Assembly: GCA_027019045.1 (NCBI GenBank)
Contig: JALUXI010000240.1
Span: 1-7,371 of the forward strand
Reading direction: 5' to 3'
DNA: 7,371 nt
From: Piscirickettsiaceae bacterium
GTDB taxonomy: Bacteria; Pseudomonadota; Gammaproteobacteria; Thiomicrospirales; Thiomicrospiraceae
Part shown: positions 5,230-7,371 of the stretch, in pieces
Position numbering within the stretch: the first letter of the stretch is position 1
How the letters are laid out: each line of letters opens with the position of its first letter
Translations under genes and position numbers: made by a program
Notes under the pieces: model-generated
Told to the model about the DNA's origin: nothing
Seen by the model: the letters and a program-made list of their open reading frames with translations, nothing else
Database searches by the model: none

Positions 5230-7050
5230 CTATTTTTTGCCTCGTCCTGCACGCTTACGCTCCATTTCGGTGAGGAGTTTTTTGCGTAGGCGGATGCTTT
5301 CTGGGGTGACTTCGACCAGTTCGTCATCGTCGATAAACTCTAACGCTTGCTCCAAGGTGAAACGGGTTGGAGGCGTGAGTGTCAGGGCTTCATCGGTTCC
5401 TGAGGCACGCATATTGGTCAACTGCTTCCCTTTGATGGGGTTGACCGTCAGGTCATTGGCTCGGGTGTGTAGGCCGATAATCATCCCTTCATAGACTTCT
5501 TCCCCGTGACCGATAAAGAGGCGGCCACGATCTTGTAGGTTGAAAAGGGAGAAGGCTAAGGCTTTTCCTTGTTCCATGGAGATGAGTACGCCACGGGTTC
5601 TTTCGCCGACGGAGCCTTCAAATTTAGGACCATAGTGAGAGAAGCTGGAGAAGATGAGTCCTTCACCCTGGGTTGCAGTCATAAATTCGGTACGGAAACC
5701 GATCAGACCACGAGAAGGGATGACAAAGTCGATGCGTACACGACCATGTCCATCAGGCACCATGTCGGTCATTTCCGCTTTTCGCAGTCCAAGCTTTTCC
5801 ATAATGGTGCCTTGCGCTTCTTCAGGGACATCGACGGTTAAGGTTTCATAAGGTTCTTGGATTTCACCATCGATTTCACGGAAGATCACCTCTGGACGAG
5901 AGATGCCCATTTCGAAACCTTCACGACGCATATTTTCGATTAAGACGGAAAGGTGAAGCTCACCACGACCTGAAACACGGAATTTGTTGGCATCTTCAGT
6001 ATCTTCAACTCGTAAAGCGACATTGGTTAGCAGTTCTTTGTCGAGTCGTTCACGAATCTGACGAGAGGTCAGCAGTTTCCCTTCTCGTCCTGCAAAAGGA
6101 GAGTCATTGACTTGGAAGGTCATGCTGACAGTGGGTTCATCTACTGAGACAGGCGGCAGGGCTTCTGGGTGACTAGGATCACAGATGGTGTCACCAATCA
6201 ACAGTGGGTCAATGCCTGAAAAAGCGATGATGTCACCCGCATGAGCTTCGTCGATATTGATACGCTCTAGCCCTTTAAAGCCAAAGAGTTCTGCCACCTT
6301 GCCGTTGCGCTTTTGGCCATCGGTGCCAACAATCGTGACAGGCATCCCTGCTTGAACGGCGCCTCGTTTGATTCGTCCTGTACCGATGACGCCTTTGTAG
6401 TTGTCATAGTCGAGCGAGATACATTGCACTTGGAATGGACCGCCGAGATCGACATCAGGTGCGGGGACTTTTTCGATAATGGTTTCAAAAACAGGGGTCA
6501 TGTCGCCTTCACGCACATCGGGTTCAAATCCAGCAAAGCCGTTCAGCCCTGAAGCATAGATGACATCAAAATCTAATTGTTCATCGGTGGCACCGAGGCG
6601 ATCGAAAAGGTCAAAAGTTTGATCTAATACCCAGTCAGGTCTGGCACCTGGTCGGTCGATTTTATTGATAACGACAATGGGTTTGAGTCCTTGTTGCAAG
6701 GCTTTTTCGGTTACAAAACGGGTTTGCGGCATGGGACCCTCAACCGCATCGACCAATAGCAAAACGGAGTCAACCATGGAGAGGATTCGCTCGACTTCTC
6801 CACCAAAGTCGGCGTGGCCTGGGGTGTCCACGATATTGATACGATAGCCGTTCCATTCGACAGCAGTGTTTTTGGATAGGATGGTGATACCACGCTCTTT
6901 TTCGAGGTCATTGGAATCCATCACCCGTTCGCCCATCTCTTTACGCTCGTCAAAGGTTCCAGATTGTTTAAGTAGTTGGTCTACAAGGGTGGTTTTTCCG
7001 TGGTCAACATGGGCGATAATGGCGATGTTGCGAATGTGATCTGTTTTCAT
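5230..7050 (-). CDS. typA: Ribosome-associated translational GTPase TypA/BipA
   Basis: TypA/BipA is an EF-G/LepA-like GTPase that binds the ribosome and is needed for growth at low temperature and under stress, partly through a role in 50S subunit assembly. The product is 606 aa, full length for the family. G motifs: AHVDHGKT (13-20), ERGIT in switch I (52-56), DTPGH (75-79), NKID (129-132) and YASGL (165-169). Then come the beta-barrel domain II (about 205-300), domain III (about 305-385), the EF-G C-terminal-like domain (about 395-480, with PSRGLIGFRTEF) and the TypA-specific C-terminal domain ending in a basic tail (RKRAGRGKK). The start ATG matches the usual family N-terminus (MKTDHIRNIAIIAHVDHGKT), with a modest AGAGAG site upstream. 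The gene appears intact and single, facing the MGMT-like gene across a shared terminator. Confidence 0.98.
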   Translation of the reverse strand: MKTDHIRNIAIIAHVDHGKTTLVDQLLKQSGTFDERKEMGERVMDSNDLEKERGITILSKNTAVEWNGYRINIVDTPGHADFGGEVERILSMVDSVLLLVDAVEGPMPQTRFVTEKALQQGLKPIVVINKIDRPGARPDWVLDQTFDLFDRLGATDEQLDFDVIYASGLNGFAGFEPDVREGDMTPVFETIIEKVPAPDVDLGGPFQVQCISLDYDNYKGVIGTGRIKRGAVQAGMPVTIVGTDGQKRNGKVAELFGFKGLERINIDEAHAGDIIAFSGIDPLLIGDTICDPSHPEALPPVSVDEPTVSMTFQVNDSPFAGREGKLLTSRQIRERLDKELLTNVALRVEDTEDANKFRVSGRGELHLSVLIENMRREGFEMGISRPEVIFREIDGEIQEPYETLTVDVPEEAQGTIMEKLGLRKAEMTDMVPDGHGRVRIDFVIPSRGLIGFRTEFMTATQGEGLIFSSFSHYGPKFEGSVGERTRGVLISMEQGKALAFSLFNLQDRGRLFIGHGEEVYEGMIIGLHTRANDLTVNPIKGKQLTNMRASGTDEALTLTPPTRFTLEQALEFIDDDELVEVTPESIRLRKKLLTEMERKRAGRGKK

Positions 7051-7154
7051 GTATCTCTCTGTATTGCAAGCCGATCAGCTAAGCTGAAGTGTCTGGGCTG
7101 CAAAACAGAAAGCTCCGTCCTTCGCAACCGCATGGCTTAGGTCTTAAAAAATGA
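7051..7154 (-). other. typA 5' untranslated leader with inverted repeats
   Basis: About 100 nt separate the likely typA start site from its ATG, with no ORF seen. The stretch contains a near-perfect palindrome, TCAGCT-A-AGCTGA (7075-7087). It also holds two mutually exclusive long-range pairings: AAGCC 7068-7072 with GGCTT 7134-7138, and CTAAGC 7079-7084 with GCTTAG 7135-7140. I do not recognise a known riboswitch or leader family. Confidence 0.35.
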
Positions 7155-7160
7155 GGCAGT

Positions 7161-7166
7161 ATTATA
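7161..7166 (-). promoter_or_regulatory. typA promoter -10
   Basis: The - strand reads TATAAT, a perfect -10 hexamer, and would start transcription near 7154. No good -35 is seen at 16-18 nt; the nearest TTACAC (7186-7191) is 19 nt away and a poor match. It lies in the gap between the toxin gene stop and typA, so typA need not depend on read-through from the toxin operon. Confidence 0.5.
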
Positions 7167-7205
7167 CTTGAAATGAAATGGGAGCGTGTAATTTGTTGAA
7201 TGGCG

Positions 7206-7371
7206 TTAAAAAAGTTCACTATGGCTACCCATGCGAGCGAGTTGAAGTCGCCCGTCTACTTGGCGATAAATAAGGACGGGATCAGGTTTAATATGGCAGT
7301 CTCGAAATCCCGACCAATTTCCAGAGAGCGGGTGGTCAACATATTTTTGCTCTAGTGCTTCGCCTTGTTGG
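7206..7371 (-). CDS. yafQ: C-terminal part of a YafQ-family type II toxin (RelE/YafQ mRNA interferase), cut by the window edge
   Basis: The open frame runs from the right edge to a TAA at 7206-7208 and gives 54 residues. They match the C-terminal half of the roughly 92-aa YafQ toxin: KYVDHPLSGNWSGFRDCH, then IKPDPVLIYR and MGSHSELF at the end. YafQ cleaves mRNA on the ribosome and is held in check by the antitoxin DinJ. Against E. coli YafQ, equivalents of H50 (DHPL), H63 (DCH), D67 (KPD), H87 (GSH) and F91 (final LF) are present, while W68 is replaced by Pro. The start and any antitoxin gene would lie just beyond the right edge, antitoxin first in the usual order. No frameshift is seen in the visible part. 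Confidence 0.87.
   Translation of the reverse strand, partial: QQGEALEQKYVDHPLSGNWSGFRDCHIKPDPVLIYRQVDGRLQLARMGSHSELF

Noticed and set aside
7221..7355. 44-codon + strand ORF starting MATHASELKS
   Set aside because: It is antisense to the YafQ-family frame, which has strong family motifs, so this is a shadow.

Overview
The window holds a type II-C CRISPR-Cas9 locus of the Neisseria meningitidis type, set beside ordinary chromosomal genes. The host looks like a gammaproteobacterium. The TypA/BipA protein has the gammaproteobacterial pattern, such as the C-terminal stretch LEQALEFIDDDELVEVTP, and base composition is moderate throughout. I cannot name the genus. The cas genes do not look obviously different in composition from typA.

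Layout, left to right. Positions 1-124 are the end of a CRISPR array that continues beyond the left edge: a partial spacer, a 36-bp repeat, a 30-nt spacer and a second identical repeat. An intrinsic terminator on the + strand (137-172) follows. The cas operon runs on the - strand: cas9 (4645-1406), cas1 (1409-492, ATGA overlap with cas9) and cas2 (508-176, overlapping cas1). Divergent from cas9, on the + strand, lies a tracrRNA gene (about 4684-4779). Its 36-nt anti-repeat is colinear with the CRISPR repeat and ends in its own terminator. Next come a small MGMT-like alkyltransferase gene (4850-5149, +), a bidirectional terminator (5178-5207) and typA/bipA (7050-5230, -). At the right edge is the 3' end of a YafQ-family toxin gene (7371-7206, -), whose start lies outside the window.

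How the parts work together. Each repeat ends in a consensus extended -10 element (TGCTATAAT), so each crRNA is probably transcribed from its own repeat, as in Neisseria. The tracrRNA anti-repeat pairs with the repeat over 23 bp plus 8 bp around a 5 x 5 internal loop, giving the dual guide for Cas9. Cas1 and Cas2 would add spacers. Cas9 (1079 aa) keeps all the catalytic residues I looked for in RuvC and HNH. At the positions that read the PAM in NmeCas9 (Q981, H1024, N1029) it has I982, D1018 and A1023, so its PAM should differ from N4GATT. A C at PAM position 5 is the best guess.

No entirely new type of system is visible. The most useful leads are the probable PAM shift, the compact tracrRNA, the overlapping tracrRNA/cas9 promoters and the unannotated toxin fragment at the right edge.
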